Below, piece after piece: positions 8,287-15,264 of a stretch of 16,273 nt of DNA; the stretch's first letter is position 1, and each line of letters opens with the position of its first letter. Source of the DNA: Marinospirillum sp. GTDB lineage: Bacteria > Pseudomonadota > Gammaproteobacteria > Pseudomonadales > Halomonadaceae. Both the position numbers and the translations under genes were made by a program. The notes beneath the pieces were generated by a model that ran no database searches, was not told the DNA's origin, and worked only from the letters and a program-made list of their open reading frames with translations. The stretch covers positions 1-16,273 of the forward strand of contig NZ_JACUUA010000068.1 of assembly GCF_014859565.1 (NCBI RefSeq), in the 5' to 3' direction.

Positions 8287-8399
8287 CCGATCAATCGGAT
8301 AACTGGAATTGAGCACTAGCACTATATCAGCATGATCCAAGGTGGCCAGCATCAGATGCGCCAGACCTTCCTTGGAGCCAATAAGTCATACAGAGGTAT
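8287..8399 (-). pseudogene. alaC: Decayed internal fragment of an AlaC (YfdZ)-type aminotransferase
   Basis: Between two intact genes, the minus strand from 8385 down reads LIGSKEGLAHLMLATLDHAD then IVLVLNSSYPID. This matches the conserved AlaC/YfdZ segment IGSKEGLAHLMLATLDHGD...NPSYPIH as I remember it, with about five changes. A stop codon (8386-8388) closes the frame upstream. One extra T could explain it, since the other frame (8386-8399) reads LCMT, resembling the residues expected just before IGSKEG. No further aminotransferase sequence is visible on either side, and both ends abut functional genes (109-residue ORF stop at 8285, msrA stop at 8422). This looks like the residue of a deletion or replacement. 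Confidence 0.75.
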
Positions 8400-8421
8400 T
8401 TTTAGCGCAGGGAACCGTCCA

Positions 8422-9057
8422 TTACTTTAACCAGCTGGTAAAAAATGCTTTCAGCTGCTGTTGTTTTGGACGCGCAACCAGCTCTATGTAAGGTTGAGAT
8501 GGATTACGATGAGCATAATCCTGATGCTCCGGCTCAGCAGCATAAAACCTCCGCAGTGGCTCAACACTGGTTACCACAGGTACAGACCAGGCGGGCAGAC
8601 GGTTCAGCTGATGAATATAGGATTCTATCTGCTGTTTTTCATCTTGATTACTGTAAAAAACTACTGAGCGATACTGACTGCCATGATCAGCACCCTGATG
8701 GTTAAGATGGGTTGGGTTGTGAGCTACTGAAAAGAACACCTGCAACAACCGGCCTCTGGAAATAACCGCCGGATCATACTCAATACAAACAACCTCCGCA
8801 TGTTGAGTACGACCACTGCAAACCTCGGCATAACTGGCAGTAGCCTCAGTATCACCTGAGTAGCCTGACACTACACTCAACACACCTTGCAGTGATCGAA
8901 ACACACCCTCCACACACCAGAAACAACCACCACCCAGCACCAGCGTCTTGTGTCCTTCTGTATTAAAGGAACCCTCAGGCTCCGATTGATCAGGCAGGGG
9001 GAAATCACTGGGACTGACCAGACGCTCACCTGAGTGATGCTCAGCAAACAAGCTCAT
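8422..9057 (-). CDS. msrA: Peptide methionine sulfoxide reductase MsrA
   Basis: This 211-residue enzyme reduces the S-epimer of methionine sulfoxide in proteins and free form. The catalytic loop GGGCFWC has the nucleophile C45, with a second cysteine at C48. Other family segments are SGYSGD, EVVCIEYDP, FFSVAHNPTHLNHQGAD and GSQYRSVVFY. The N-terminal 37 residues match the usual proteobacterial extension (FAEHH...). The C-terminus ends PSQPYIELVARP...FFTSWLK and has no cysteines, unlike E. coli MsrA, whose two resolving cysteines lie there; C48 is a plausible alternative. The ATG has AGGAG upstream. It lies 18 bp after an unknown gene and is likely co-transcribed with it. Transcription would run on into the alaC remnant. 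Confidence 0.96.
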   Translation of the reverse strand: MSLFAEHHSGERLVSPSDFPLPDQSEPEGSFNTEGHKTLVLGGGCFWCVEGVFRSLQGVLSVVSGYSGDTEATASYAEVCSGRTQHAEVVCIEYDPAVISRGRLLQVFFSVAHNPTHLNHQGADHGSQYRSVVFYSNQDEKQQIESYIHQLNRLPAWSVPVVTSVEPLRRFYAAEPEHQDYAHRNPSQPYIELVARPKQQQLKAFFTSWLK

Positions 9058-9075
9058 GATGTTTCTCCTATAGAA

Positions 9076-9594
9076 TCAGGCTCTGGCTACCGCGACAAAA
9101 GGTTGGCTGTTTAATGCCAGCAGTGCCAGTGCACCAGTATGAATTTTTTCCAGTATTACCGAGTCGGCCCGTTCATGCCACCAGATTGCCAGTGTGGCAC
9201 TACCCCACTCCACGGCAAATACATCTTCCGGCAGGGTTTCCAACCAGCTGGACAAGAATTTTTGCTGCTCTTCTGTCAAAAATGAACGGCGTCCCTTGAC
9301 CAGCTCCCAACCTGCTTGCCAGAGCCCACCTCGCTCACGCTCAGGCTCTTTTCTCATCAAGCACAGATAACCCGGCATGGGGGATGCATCTGCAGCACGC
9401 AACCAGCGGTAGGCCGCACCTTCCAGCTTCAAACCCGGCTCCAGCAACTGAGGTGTCAGAGTGACTTTGATACCCAACTGACGAGCTGTGTCACGCAGCA
9501 GAATCAAACGCTTCTGACGTGCCGTGGGTTTCAGCATACTCATGGGTGATAAAACCAGAACTACTGACAGCAGAATCCACCAGAAAGCACTCAA
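9076..9594 (-). CDS. Membrane-anchored protein of unknown function upstream of msrA
   Basis: This 172-residue protein is not one I can name. Residues 4-20 form a single N-terminal hydrophobic anchor (FWWILLSVVLVLSPMSM), followed by a basic patch (KPTARQKRLILLRDTARQLG) and a probably cytoplasmic domain with several tryptophans. The start is TTG, well supported by AAAGGAG six bases upstream; the only nearby ATG is followed at once by a stop. It is the first gene of a two-gene operon with msrA and is divergent from the universal stress protein gene across 59 bp. The neighbours suggest stress physiology, but no function can be read from the sequence. Confidence 0.75.
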   Translation of the reverse strand: MSAFWWILLSVVLVLSPMSMLKPTARQKRLILLRDTARQLGIKVTLTPQLLEPGLKLEGAAYRWLRAADASPMPGYLCLMRKEPERERGGLWQAGWELVKGRRSFLTEEQQKFLSSWLETLPEDVFAVEWGSATLAIWWHERADSVILEKIHTGALALLALNSQPFVAVARA

Positions 9595-9622
9595 TTACAT
9601 CTCCTTTATTTTGGTTTATAGT
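9594..9622 (+). promoter_or_regulatory. Candidate promoter of the universal stress protein gene, overlapping a divergent TATA
   Basis: ATTACA (9594-9599; 4 of 6), a 17-bp spacer and TATAGT (9617-9622; 5 of 6) precede the gene. On the minus strand TATAAA (9615-9620) could be the -10 for the leftward 172-residue gene. The two opposing promoters would overlap, so their use may be mutually exclusive. TGTGATCA just after resembles half of a CRP site only. Confidence 0.4.
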
Positions 9623-9653
9623 GTGATCATTCATAGCGCAACAGGAAAACATC

Positions 9654-10094
9654 ATGAGCAACGAATACAACAACATTCTGGTCGCCATTGACCTGTCAGA
9701 AGAGTCCCGCAAAGTGCTGCAACGCGCTAAAGAAATTGCGGCACGCAACCAGCAAGCCAAAGTTTCCGTAGTGCATACACTGGAGCCACTGGGGTTTGCT
9801 TATGGTGGTGATATTCCCATGGACCTGACCAGCATTCAGGATCAACTGGATGAACATGCCAGAAAACGCCTGAAAGAGCTACTGGAAGGCATGGATATAG
9901 CAGAAGAAAATCAGCACATACTCGTTGGCATGCCAGACAGTGAAACGCATCGGCTGGCACGTGAACAGGATGTTGATCTGATTGTGGTTGGCAGCCATGG
10001 CCGCCATGGGCTGCAGCTGTTGCTGGGGTCAGTCTCCAGCGGTGTACTGCATGGCGCACCCTGTGATGTACTCGCCGTCCGGGTTGGCAACTAA
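9654..10094 (+). CDS. Universal stress protein (UspA family)
   Basis: This 146-residue single-domain Usp begins NNILVAIDLSEESRKVLQRA, the typical first strand and helix. It ends with VVGSHGRHGLQLLLGSVSSG...CDVLAVRV, the glycine-rich phosphate-binding loop (GxxG, eight residues, GS) characteristic of proteobacterial Usps. This loop suggests the nucleotide-binding type, unlike E. coli UspA itself. Usps are cytoplasmic dimers linked to survival under starvation and oxidative stress; their precise activity is not settled. The ATG has AGGA at good spacing. It is divergent from the msrA operon and ends only 6 bp from the convergent ABM gene. Confidence 0.93.
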   Translation: MSNEYNNILVAIDLSEESRKVLQRAKEIAARNQQAKVSVVHTLEPLGFAYGGDIPMDLTSIQDQLDEHARKRLKELLEGMDIAEENQHILVGMPDSETHRLAREQDVDLIVVGSHGRHGLQLLLGSVSSGVLHGAPCDVLAVRVGN

Positions 10095-10100
10095 TCCAGA

Positions 10101-10385
10101 TCAGATGGGCGCCAACAGTGTAACCTTTTCATCTGTGGCCAGCAGGCCACAGATGCCTCCCAATAACTGCAGTCGGCGTTCTGATTTTTCCCAAGCCTTC
10201 CAGCACCGTTCATTTTGCCAGAGTGTAATAATCAGCCGGTGGTTGGGACGTTTTATATCCTGCAACGACTCTCCGGAAACATAACCCGGCATCTCCATGC
10301 AACCCTGCAACAAGGCTCTGGATGCCAATTTGTATTCCTCGTCCAGTCCTTCCAGCAACTGCCTTTCTATTAATACCTTAATCAT
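10101..10385 (-). CDS. ABM-fold (antibiotic biosynthesis monooxygenase-like) small protein
   Basis: This 94-residue protein fits the dimeric alpha/beta-barrel ABM family: an N-terminal strand (IKVLIERQLLEG), a helix ending in MPGYVSGESLQD, then a strand HRLIITLWQNERCWKAW with the family's W-x7-W-like pattern. Members include quinol monooxygenases and haem-degrading enzymes, but many have no known substrate. Without a haem- or flavin-specific motif I would not name a reaction. The ATG has AAAGGAG seven bases upstream. It is a single gene, convergent with the Usp gene. Its 3' part encodes a perfect 11-bp hairpin. Confidence 0.8.
   Translation of the reverse strand: MIKVLIERQLLEGLDEEYKLASRALLQGCMEMPGYVSGESLQDIKRPNHRLIITLWQNERCWKAWEKSERRLQLLGGICGLLATDEKVTLLAPI
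10130..10155. other. Perfect 11-bp hairpin inside the ABM gene, just after the Usp gene
   Basis: CATCTGTGGCC (10130-10140) and GGCCACAGATG (10145-10155) are exact inverse complements around a 4-nt loop. It sits within the ABM coding sequence and 36 nt past the Usp stop. No T-run follows on either strand, so it is not a canonical intrinsic terminator. It may protect or end the Usp transcript. Confidence 0.6.
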
Positions 10386-10494
10386 TCTGTTCTCCTTTTA
10401 ATGCCTGGATTTTCAGCTTGCCCTAAACATGCAGATCATTGAAAATAAATAAAGTTTATTCCTGAAATTGTATTTTTTCCAGAGAAGTCCTGCC

Positions 10495-10740
10495 ATGCAA
10501 AAATCTGCTGTAACACCCTGTGACCATCAGCTCGATACCTGTGGCCTGTATTGCCCGGAGCCGGTCATGTTACTGCATAGCAAAATAGATGAATTAAAAA
10601 CTGGCGAGGTACTGCTGGTGGTTGCAACAGATCCAGCAACAACCCGGGATATCCCAAAGTTTTGCCAGTTTCTGCAGCACAAGCTGCTGTTACAGCAAGA
10701 GGACAAGCATGAGTACCGCTACTGGATACAAAAAAGCTGA
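10495..10740 (+). CDS. tusA: Sulfur carrier protein TusA
   Basis: This 81-residue protein carries persulfide sulfur in the cytoplasm from IscS toward tRNA 2-thiouridine synthesis and other sulfur pathways. The CPxP motif is intact (CGLYCPEPVM, active cysteine C20), and DPATTRDIPKFCQFLQH closely follows E. coli TusA. I chose the ATG at 10495 over a TTG nine codons earlier because the TusA family starts there and AGAGAAG precedes it. Two extra cysteines (C9, C16) lie ahead of the motif. The stop is one base from the end of the convergent EAL-HDOD gene. A 13-bp AT dyad (AATAAAGTTTATT, 10447-10459) lies upstream. Confidence 0.92.
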   Translation: MQKSAVTPCDHQLDTCGLYCPEPVMLLHSKIDELKTGEVLLVVATDPATTRDIPKFCQFLQHKLLLQQEDKHEYRYWIQKS

Positions 10741-10741
10741 A

Positions 10742-11974
10742 TTAATAATCCACCTGGCTCATGATTTCATTGGACCACTGCTGACTGAGCAACCACGCCT
10801 GGTTGAGTCGAGCGATCAAATCAGGTGACCGATTACCCATCTGGGCATGTTCAAAAGCCAGTACCAGGTTCAGCAGTTTGCCCATCCGGCCTTCTCTTGA
10901 AAGAATGGCCTGTTTTATTTCCTGACTCAGCGGCAGCTCAGCCATCAAGGGCTGCATTTCCATACCCATCAGCAAATCCATCATTGACATCAAGCCCACC
11001 ATAAACGCGGTACGGGGGTCAATGTCACTCATGCCGTAAGACAGCTGTTCACACATCTGGGCACGGGTTAATGCCTGGGGCAGTAACAAACGGCTGGCCG
11101 GGCCATTATTGGCCAGCATCACCGTAGTGACAATGCTGCGAACCCGATCCAGACCCAGAGTATTGAGTGCCTGATGGATGGTGGTTACTTCACTGCGTCG
11201 ACGAAAAGCAGCCGAGTTGACATACTTCAGTAGCATAAAAGTCAGCTGGGGGTCCTGGGCAATAAAAGTTTCCAGTAGGCGATAATCCGGCTCTTCCTTT
11301 TGCAACTCTGCCAGTATACGTATCTGGGCACTGCGATTATTGCCCCGGTCTTTACGAGAAGTTTCCTGATGTACCTCCGGCTTGGCATAAAAATACCCCT
11401 GGAACATCTCAAAACCCATCGCTTTGAAGCGTTTAAAGGTTTCCAGATCTTCAACTTTTTCGGCCAGAAGGCGAATACCTCGATCCTGATACTCCTGAAT
11501 GTCTTCTTCTCGCACCGGCTCAAACAAATCCACCTTGATGATGCTGGCAACATCCAGCAATGGGCGGGTTGAGTCATTTAGAATAAAGTCATCGAGCGCC
11601 ACATCAAAACCCATTTTTCGTATTTTTTTCAGGGCATTAACTATTTCAGGTTCGCCGGTGACATTCTCCAGCACCTCAACCACCACCTGTTCAGGATTGG
11701 GGGGTAAGAGTTCAGGTTTGAGTATCCATTCACGCGGGGCATTAAAAAAAAGTTTGCGGTTACCGATGAGTTTTTCGAGGCCAGTTTCAAAAAAGGCAGC
11801 ATTCACCACCCGTGCTGTTGCCATCAACTGATCATTAACCTGTGCAAAAGTTGCTGAAGCACTGGAGCGATACAACAGCTCATCAGCGATGTGACGCATA
11901 TTGGCATTGCAGATAGGCTGCAGTGCTATACAGTAGTTAGCCTCTGACGCTTCATTTGTCTTGACACTTTCCAT
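10742..11974 (-). CDS. EAL-HDOD signalling protein (YuxH-like)
   Basis: This is a 410-residue cytoplasmic protein. The EAL-type domain covers about 14-205 with ELLYR (32-36) in place of EALxR, then FFNAP, VVVEVLENV, ALDDF (D128, D129), IIKVD, AEKVED and FQGYFYAKP. Most residues that bind metal and cyclic di-GMP in the family are still there, but AEKVED differs from the usual AEGVE. The HDOD domain follows at about 208-400 (LETFIAQDPQLTFMLLKYVNSAAF..TIHQALNTLGLDRVRS). Proteins of this architecture are often cyclic-di-GMP or partner-binding regulators rather than phosphodiesterases; which applies here is open. I chose the ATG at 11974, preceded by AAGGGTGG, over a TTG at 12028 that lies inside the predicted -35. 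It is divergent from the HD-GYP-like gene. Confidence 0.92.
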   Translation of the reverse strand: MESVKTNEASEANYCIALQPICNANMRHIADELLYRSSASATFAQVNDQLMATARVVNAAFFETGLEKLIGNRKLFFNAPREWILKPELLPPNPEQVVVEVLENVTGEPEIVNALKKIRKMGFDVALDDFILNDSTRPLLDVASIIKVDLFEPVREEDIQEYQDRGIRLLAEKVEDLETFKRFKAMGFEMFQGYFYAKPEVHQETSRKDRGNNRSAQIRILAELQKEEPDYRLLETFIAQDPQLTFMLLKYVNSAAFRRRSEVTTIHQALNTLGLDRVRSIVTTVMLANNGPASRLLLPQALTRAQMCEQLSYGMSDIDPRTAFMVGLMSMMDLLMGMEMQPLMAELPLSQEIKQAILSREGRMGKLLNLVLAFEHAQMGNRSPDLIARLNQAWLLSQQWSNEIMSQVDY

Positions 11975-11998
11975 TTTTTCCACCCTTAAAAAGGCTAA

Positions 11999-12028
11999 GC
12001 TATAATGAATAAAACAAGAATCTGACAA
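11999..12028 (-). promoter_or_regulatory. Predicted promoter of the EAL-HDOD gene
   Basis: On the minus strand TTGTCA (12023-12028; 5 of 6 to the -35 consensus), an 18-bp spacer and TATAGC (11999-12004; 4 of 6 to the -10 consensus) precede the gene. Transcription would start near 11992, just ahead of the AAGGGTGG ribosome site, which supports the ATG at 11974. Confidence 0.5.
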
Positions 12029-12042
12029 GAGCAGAAATTTGT

Positions 12043-12072
12043 TTTGTGTATCCTAGCAAAACCCTACACAAA
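12043..12072. promoter_or_regulatory. Inverted repeat in the EAL-HDOD / AN-GYP divergent region
   Basis: TTTGTGTA (12043-12050) and TACACAAA (12065-12072) are perfect 8-bp inverted arms 14 bp apart, centred about 22 bp apart, near two helical turns. They lie just upstream of the EAL-HDOD promoter in the 290-bp AT-rich gap. This could be an operator; no specific regulator is implied. A perfect TATAAT (12091-12096, plus strand) lies nearby without a good -35. Confidence 0.4.
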
Positions 12073-12264
12073 GTACATGAAAAATTAATCTATAATCACT
12101 GACAACATTTAACATATTATTTCGATCCATTTGCTTCCCCCATTGAAATATTTATGGCATTTTTTGTACAAGAATAAACACAGCCGAATAGAAAATACAC
12201 GGAACACTCTAAGATAAAGGGTTAACCTGATGAAACTTAGTGTTTTTTACCTGTGAGTTGACTG

Positions 12265-13431
12265 ATGCTTGAGAAGCTGCGCCCCGGAGAACTGGCTGTA
12301 GGTAGAAAAACCACCCTGGATATCTATACCAAAGGTGGGCGCTTACTCTTGTCCCGAGGAGCAATGATCGGTAATGAACAACAGATAGAAATACTGATGG
12401 AACGTGGACTGGTTAAACGAGACCTGAATGACCGGGTTGACTACTCCAGTGAGTTCAAACCCTTTCGTTACAGCAATAACGTTAACCCCTTTCTTGAAGT
12501 CACCGAGCTAGAAGATCAGCTGGGGTGTGCTTTCAAGCACATCAAAAGCGGCAGCCCCGGTGCTCCTGAAGCTTTTTACCGGGATATTCGTAATATCTGC
12601 AGCCAAATTTTAGGGCTGGCTGAACGATCACCGGAAGCCTTGCTGGGCACTGTTCACTGGCCCCGAGCTGAAGAAGGCTCTTACAGTCTTTACCATCCTG
12701 TGCAATGCGCCATCCTGATTGCGGTTGTTGCCATGGAGCTGAAAATTCATGGCGAACAACTCTTCTGTACCCTGGCTGCCGCCCTGACTGCCAACCTTGG
12801 CATGATGACGGTGCAGGATCGACTCAATAAACAAAGAACCCCACTAACCGAAGAGCAGAAGGTCATCCTTCGTACCCATCCAGATAAATCCGTGAGTATT
12901 CTGGAGTCCATGGGAGTACATGACCCGATGTGGATACGAGCAGTATTACACCACCATGAACGACTGGATGGCAGCGGCTACCCTCAGGGGCTCAAAGGTG
13001 ATGAGATTTCCAATGAGTCCAAACTGGTGGCACTGGCCGATATTTACATCGCTTTGATTGGCAAGCGTGAATACCGGCAGGCGCTGCCCATCAAGGTGGC
13101 ATTACGACAGATCTTCAGTGAGCGGGGTACCTTGCTGGGCCCGGGATTAACCAAGCTCTTCCTGAATCAGATCGGTGTTTACCCACCCGGCACTGCTGTG
13201 AAACTAAAAAATGGCGATACTGCGGTAGTGATTGAAAGAAGAGATAATATTCTCCAGCCCTTGTGTTCCGGTATTCGCGCCATCAGTGGGCAGGTTTACA
13301 TGCATCCACCACCCCGTGACACCAGCCTGCCTGAATACCAGATTCAGGACATCATCTCCAACGACATCTTGAAACCTCTGCAACCCTTCCTGTTCTGGGG
13401 TCTGCACGTTCGTAAAGCGGTTGAGCTTTAA
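12265..13431 (+). CDS. Degenerate HD-GYP domain protein (AN-GYP)
   Basis: This 388-residue protein has an N-terminal region of about 100 residues beginning LRPGELAVGRKTTLDIYTKG, then an HD-GYP domain. The second half of the domain is intact: HHERLDGSGYP at 230-240, then ALADIYIAL...REYRQALP. The HDxGK signature is replaced by ANLGM (A176, N177, M180), so the metal-ligand His and Asp and the conserved Lys are lost. By analogy with Pseudomonas aeruginosa PA2572, a YN-GYP protein, it may be a non-catalytic binder or partner protein rather than a cyclic-di-GMP phosphodiesterase. The ATG has no clear ribosome site; an eight-codon ORF with a good site ends eight bases before it. It is divergent from the EAL-HDOD gene and convergent with rpsA. 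Confidence 0.9.
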   Translation: MLEKLRPGELAVGRKTTLDIYTKGGRLLLSRGAMIGNEQQIEILMERGLVKRDLNDRVDYSSEFKPFRYSNNVNPFLEVTELEDQLGCAFKHIKSGSPGAPEAFYRDIRNICSQILGLAERSPEALLGTVHWPRAEEGSYSLYHPVQCAILIAVVAMELKIHGEQLFCTLAAALTANLGMMTVQDRLNKQRTPLTEEQKVILRTHPDKSVSILESMGVHDPMWIRAVLHHHERLDGSGYPQGLKGDEISNESKLVALADIYIALIGKREYRQALPIKVALRQIFSERGTLLGPGLTKLFLNQIGVYPPGTAVKLKNGDTAVVIERRDNILQPLCSGIRAISGQVYMHPPPRDTSLPEYQIQDIISNDILKPLQPFLFWGLHVRKAVEL

Positions 13432-13484
13432 GGTTGCGCAGGGCTAACGCGTAACAATCGGCCATTTCGCTCATCTTTGGTCAT
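13428..13484 (-). pseudogene. Possible N-terminal scrap of ihfB (speculative)
   Basis: An 18-codon minus-strand frame reads MTKDERNGRLLRVSPAQP and stops. Its first ten residues match E. coli IhfB (MTKSELIERL) at six positions, and it lies downstream of rpsA on the same strand, where ihfB is usually found. The match ends there and AAGGGT is too close to the ATG, so chance remains likely. Confidence 0.15.
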
Positions 13485-13492
13485 ACCCTTAA

Positions 13493-13526
13493 AAAAACCG
13501 CCACCTCATATACAAAAACCGCCACC
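13493..13526. repeat. Direct repeat duplicating one terminator arm
   Basis: AAAAACCGCCACC occurs at 13493-13505 and 13514-13526, a 21-bp period. Read leftward from rpsA, this gives two successive GGTGGCGGTTTTT segments, each able to pair with the same upstream arm, so two alternative 3' ends are possible. Confidence 0.6.
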
Positions 13527-13544
13527 CCAGGGGGCAGCGGTTTT
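13515..13544. terminator. Bidirectional intrinsic terminator between the AN-GYP gene and rpsA
   Basis: AAAACCGC (13515-13522) pairs with GCGGTTTT (13537-13544), and inside them CCCC (13525-13528) pairs with GGGG (13531-13534). The plus strand continues TTTTATT, and the minus strand ends in TTTTTG. It therefore serves both convergent genes. Confidence 0.9.
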
Positions 13545-13556
13545 ATTCAGATGCTG

Positions 13557-13578
13557 TACTGGTGTTAAGTTACCAGTA
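13557..13578. other. Small stem-loop between the rpsA stop and its terminator
   Basis: TACTGGT (13557-13563) and ACCAGTA (13572-13578) form a 7-bp stem with an 8-nt loop in the rpsA 3' untranslated region. There is no T-run. It may protect the 3' end. Confidence 0.4.
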
Positions 13579-13590
13579 ACATCAGCTGTT

Positions 13591-15264
13591 TCAGCTCTGG
13601 TTGTTTTCCATCTGCTGCTTGATCAGATCACCAATGGTGGTCGGACCAGCCAGATCAGCCTGAGTTTCACGCTGGCTAGCCATAGCCTGTTCGGTTTCGG
13701 CCTTGTCTTTTGCTTTTACAGACAGGCTGATGACACGATTCTTGCGATCCACATTGATGATGCGAGCTTCAACTTCATCACCTTCTTTCAGAACATTACG
13801 TGCATCTTCTACACGCTCAGCACTGATTTCAGAAGCTTTCAGTACAGCCTGAACTTCTTCGTTCAGAGCAATAACAGCTTCTTTGGCTTCAACAGAAACA
13901 ACGGTGCCTTTAACGATGGAACCCTTGTCGCTGACTGCCAGGTATTCGTTGAAAGGATCACTTTCCATCTGCTTGATGCCGAGGGAGATACGCTCACGCT
14001 CAGGATCAATGGACAGAATAATGGTTTCAACTTCTTCGCCTTTCTTGAACTTGCGAACAGCTTCTTCGCCAGTGTCGTTCCAGGAGATGTCAGACAGGTG
14101 AACCAGACCGTCGATGCCGCCGTTCAGGCCAACAAAGATACCAAAGTCAGTGATGGACTTGATGGCACCGGTGACCTTGTCACCCTTGTTGTACTTACCG
14201 GAGAATTCTTCCCACGGATTGGCACGGCACTGCTTGATACCCAGAGAGATACGACGACGTTCTTCGTCGATATCCAGGATCATCACTTCGATTTCGTCGC
14301 CCAGGCTTACAACAGCCTTGGGATTAACGTTTTTGTTGGTCCAATCCATTTCAGAAACGTGTACCAGACCTTCCACGCCTTCTTCCAGCTCAGCAAAACA
14401 ACCATAGTCAGTCAGGTTGGTGATGCGGGCTTTGATGACGGAGTTTTCTGGGTAACGTGCCTTGATCTGAATCCATGGATCTTCACCCAGCTGCTTCAGA
14501 CCCAGAGAAACGCGGTTACGCTCACGGTCAAACTTCAGCACCTTGACATTGATTTCGTCGCCAACAGCCACGATCTCGGAAGGATGCTTGATACGCTTCC
14601 ACGCCATGTCAGTGATGTGCAGCAGGCCGTCAACACCACCCAGATCAACAAACGCGCCGTAATCGGTGAGGTTCTTAACGATACCTTTAACTTCCTGACC
14701 TTCAGCCAGGTTGGCCAGCAGCTGCTCGCGCTCGGCAGAGTTTTCAGCTTCCAGCACAGCGCGGCGAGAAACAACCACGTTGTTACGCTTGGCATCCAGC
14801 TTGATCACTTTGAAGTCCAGTTCTTTGTTTTCGAGGTGGGCTGTATCGCGCACTGGGCGTACATCCACCAGAGAACCGGGCAGGAAGGCACGGATGGTGT
14901 TGATATCAACAGTGAAGCCACCCTTGACCTTGCCGTTGATGATACCCTTGACGATTTCGCTCTTGTCGAAAGCTGCTTCCAGTTCGATCCAGGACTCGGC
15001 ACGGCGTGCTTTTTCACGGGACAGACGGGTTTCACCGAAACCATCTTCCACGGTTTCCAGAGCGACCAGCACCTGGCTGCCAACGGTCAAATCTTCACCG
15101 TTTTCAAACTGGCTGCGGTGGATCACACCTTCAGATTTCAGGCCCGCGTTAACGGTAACCCAGTCACCATCAACATCAACGATGGTTGCTTTGATGATGG
15201 AGCCCACTTCCATGTTGACAGTCTGCAAGCTTTCTTCAAAGAGTGCGGCAAAGGATTCAGTCAT
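13591..15264 (-). CDS. rpsA: 30S ribosomal protein S1
   Basis: At 557 residues this has the same length as E. coli S1. It contains six S1/OB-fold RNA-binding repeats; the first two bind the ribosome and the later ones bind mRNA, for example [25 protein letters not shown], [23 protein letters not shown] and [23 protein letters not shown] repeats. It starts [13 protein letters not shown] and helps recruit mRNAs with weak ribosome sites. The gene follows cmk on the same strand, the standard gammaproteobacterial order. The ATG lacks a good Shine-Dalgarno sequence (GAGTAAAAAATTC precedes it), which is normal for rpsA and fits its known translational autocontrol in E. coli. A long antisense ORF over it is a composition artefact. 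Confidence 0.98.
   Translation of the reverse strand: MTESFAALFEESLQTVNMEVGSIIKATIVDVDGDWVTVNAGLKSEGVIHRSQFENGEDLTVGSQVLVALETVEDGFGETRLSREKARRAESWIELEAAFDKSEIVKGIINGKVKGGFTVDINTIRAFLPGSLVDVRPVRDTAHLENKELDFKVIKLDAKRNNVVVSRRAVLEAENSAEREQLLANLAEGQEVKGIVKNLTDYGAFVDLGGVDGLLHITDMAWKRIKHPSEIVAVGDEINVKVLKFDRERNRVSLGLKQLGEDPWIQIKARYPENSVIKARITNLTDYGCFAELEEGVEGLVHVSEMDWTNKNVNPKAVVSLGDEIEVMILDIDEERRRISLGIKQCRANPWEEFSGKYNKGDKVTGAIKSITDFGIFVGLNGGIDGLVHLSDISWNDTGEEAVRKFKKGEEVETIILSIDPERERISLGIKQMESDPFNEYLAVSDKGSIVKGTVVSVEAKEAVIALNEEVQAVLKASEISAERVEDARNVLKEGDEVEARIINVDRKNRVISLSVKAKDKAETEQAMASQRETQADLAGPTTIGDLIKQQMENNQS

Noticed and set aside
9620..9634. TGTGATCA resembling a CRP site in the Usp/172-residue gene promoter region
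   Set aside because: Only one half-site matches; the second arm TCACA is absent.
11975..12028. TTG start extending the EAL-HDOD protein by 18 residues
   Set aside because: No ribosome site, and the TTG falls inside the predicted -35; the ATG at 11974 has AAGGGTGG upstream.
12091..12096. Perfect TATAAT on the plus strand in the divergent region
   Set aside because: The hexamer 17 bp upstream (ACAAAG region) does not resemble a -35; in an AT-rich stretch a TATAAT is expected by chance.
12155..12170. TGGCA...TTGTA resembling a sigma-54 promoter before the AN-GYP gene
   Set aside because: The spacing between the GG and the GT elements is two bases short of the -24/-12 arrangement.
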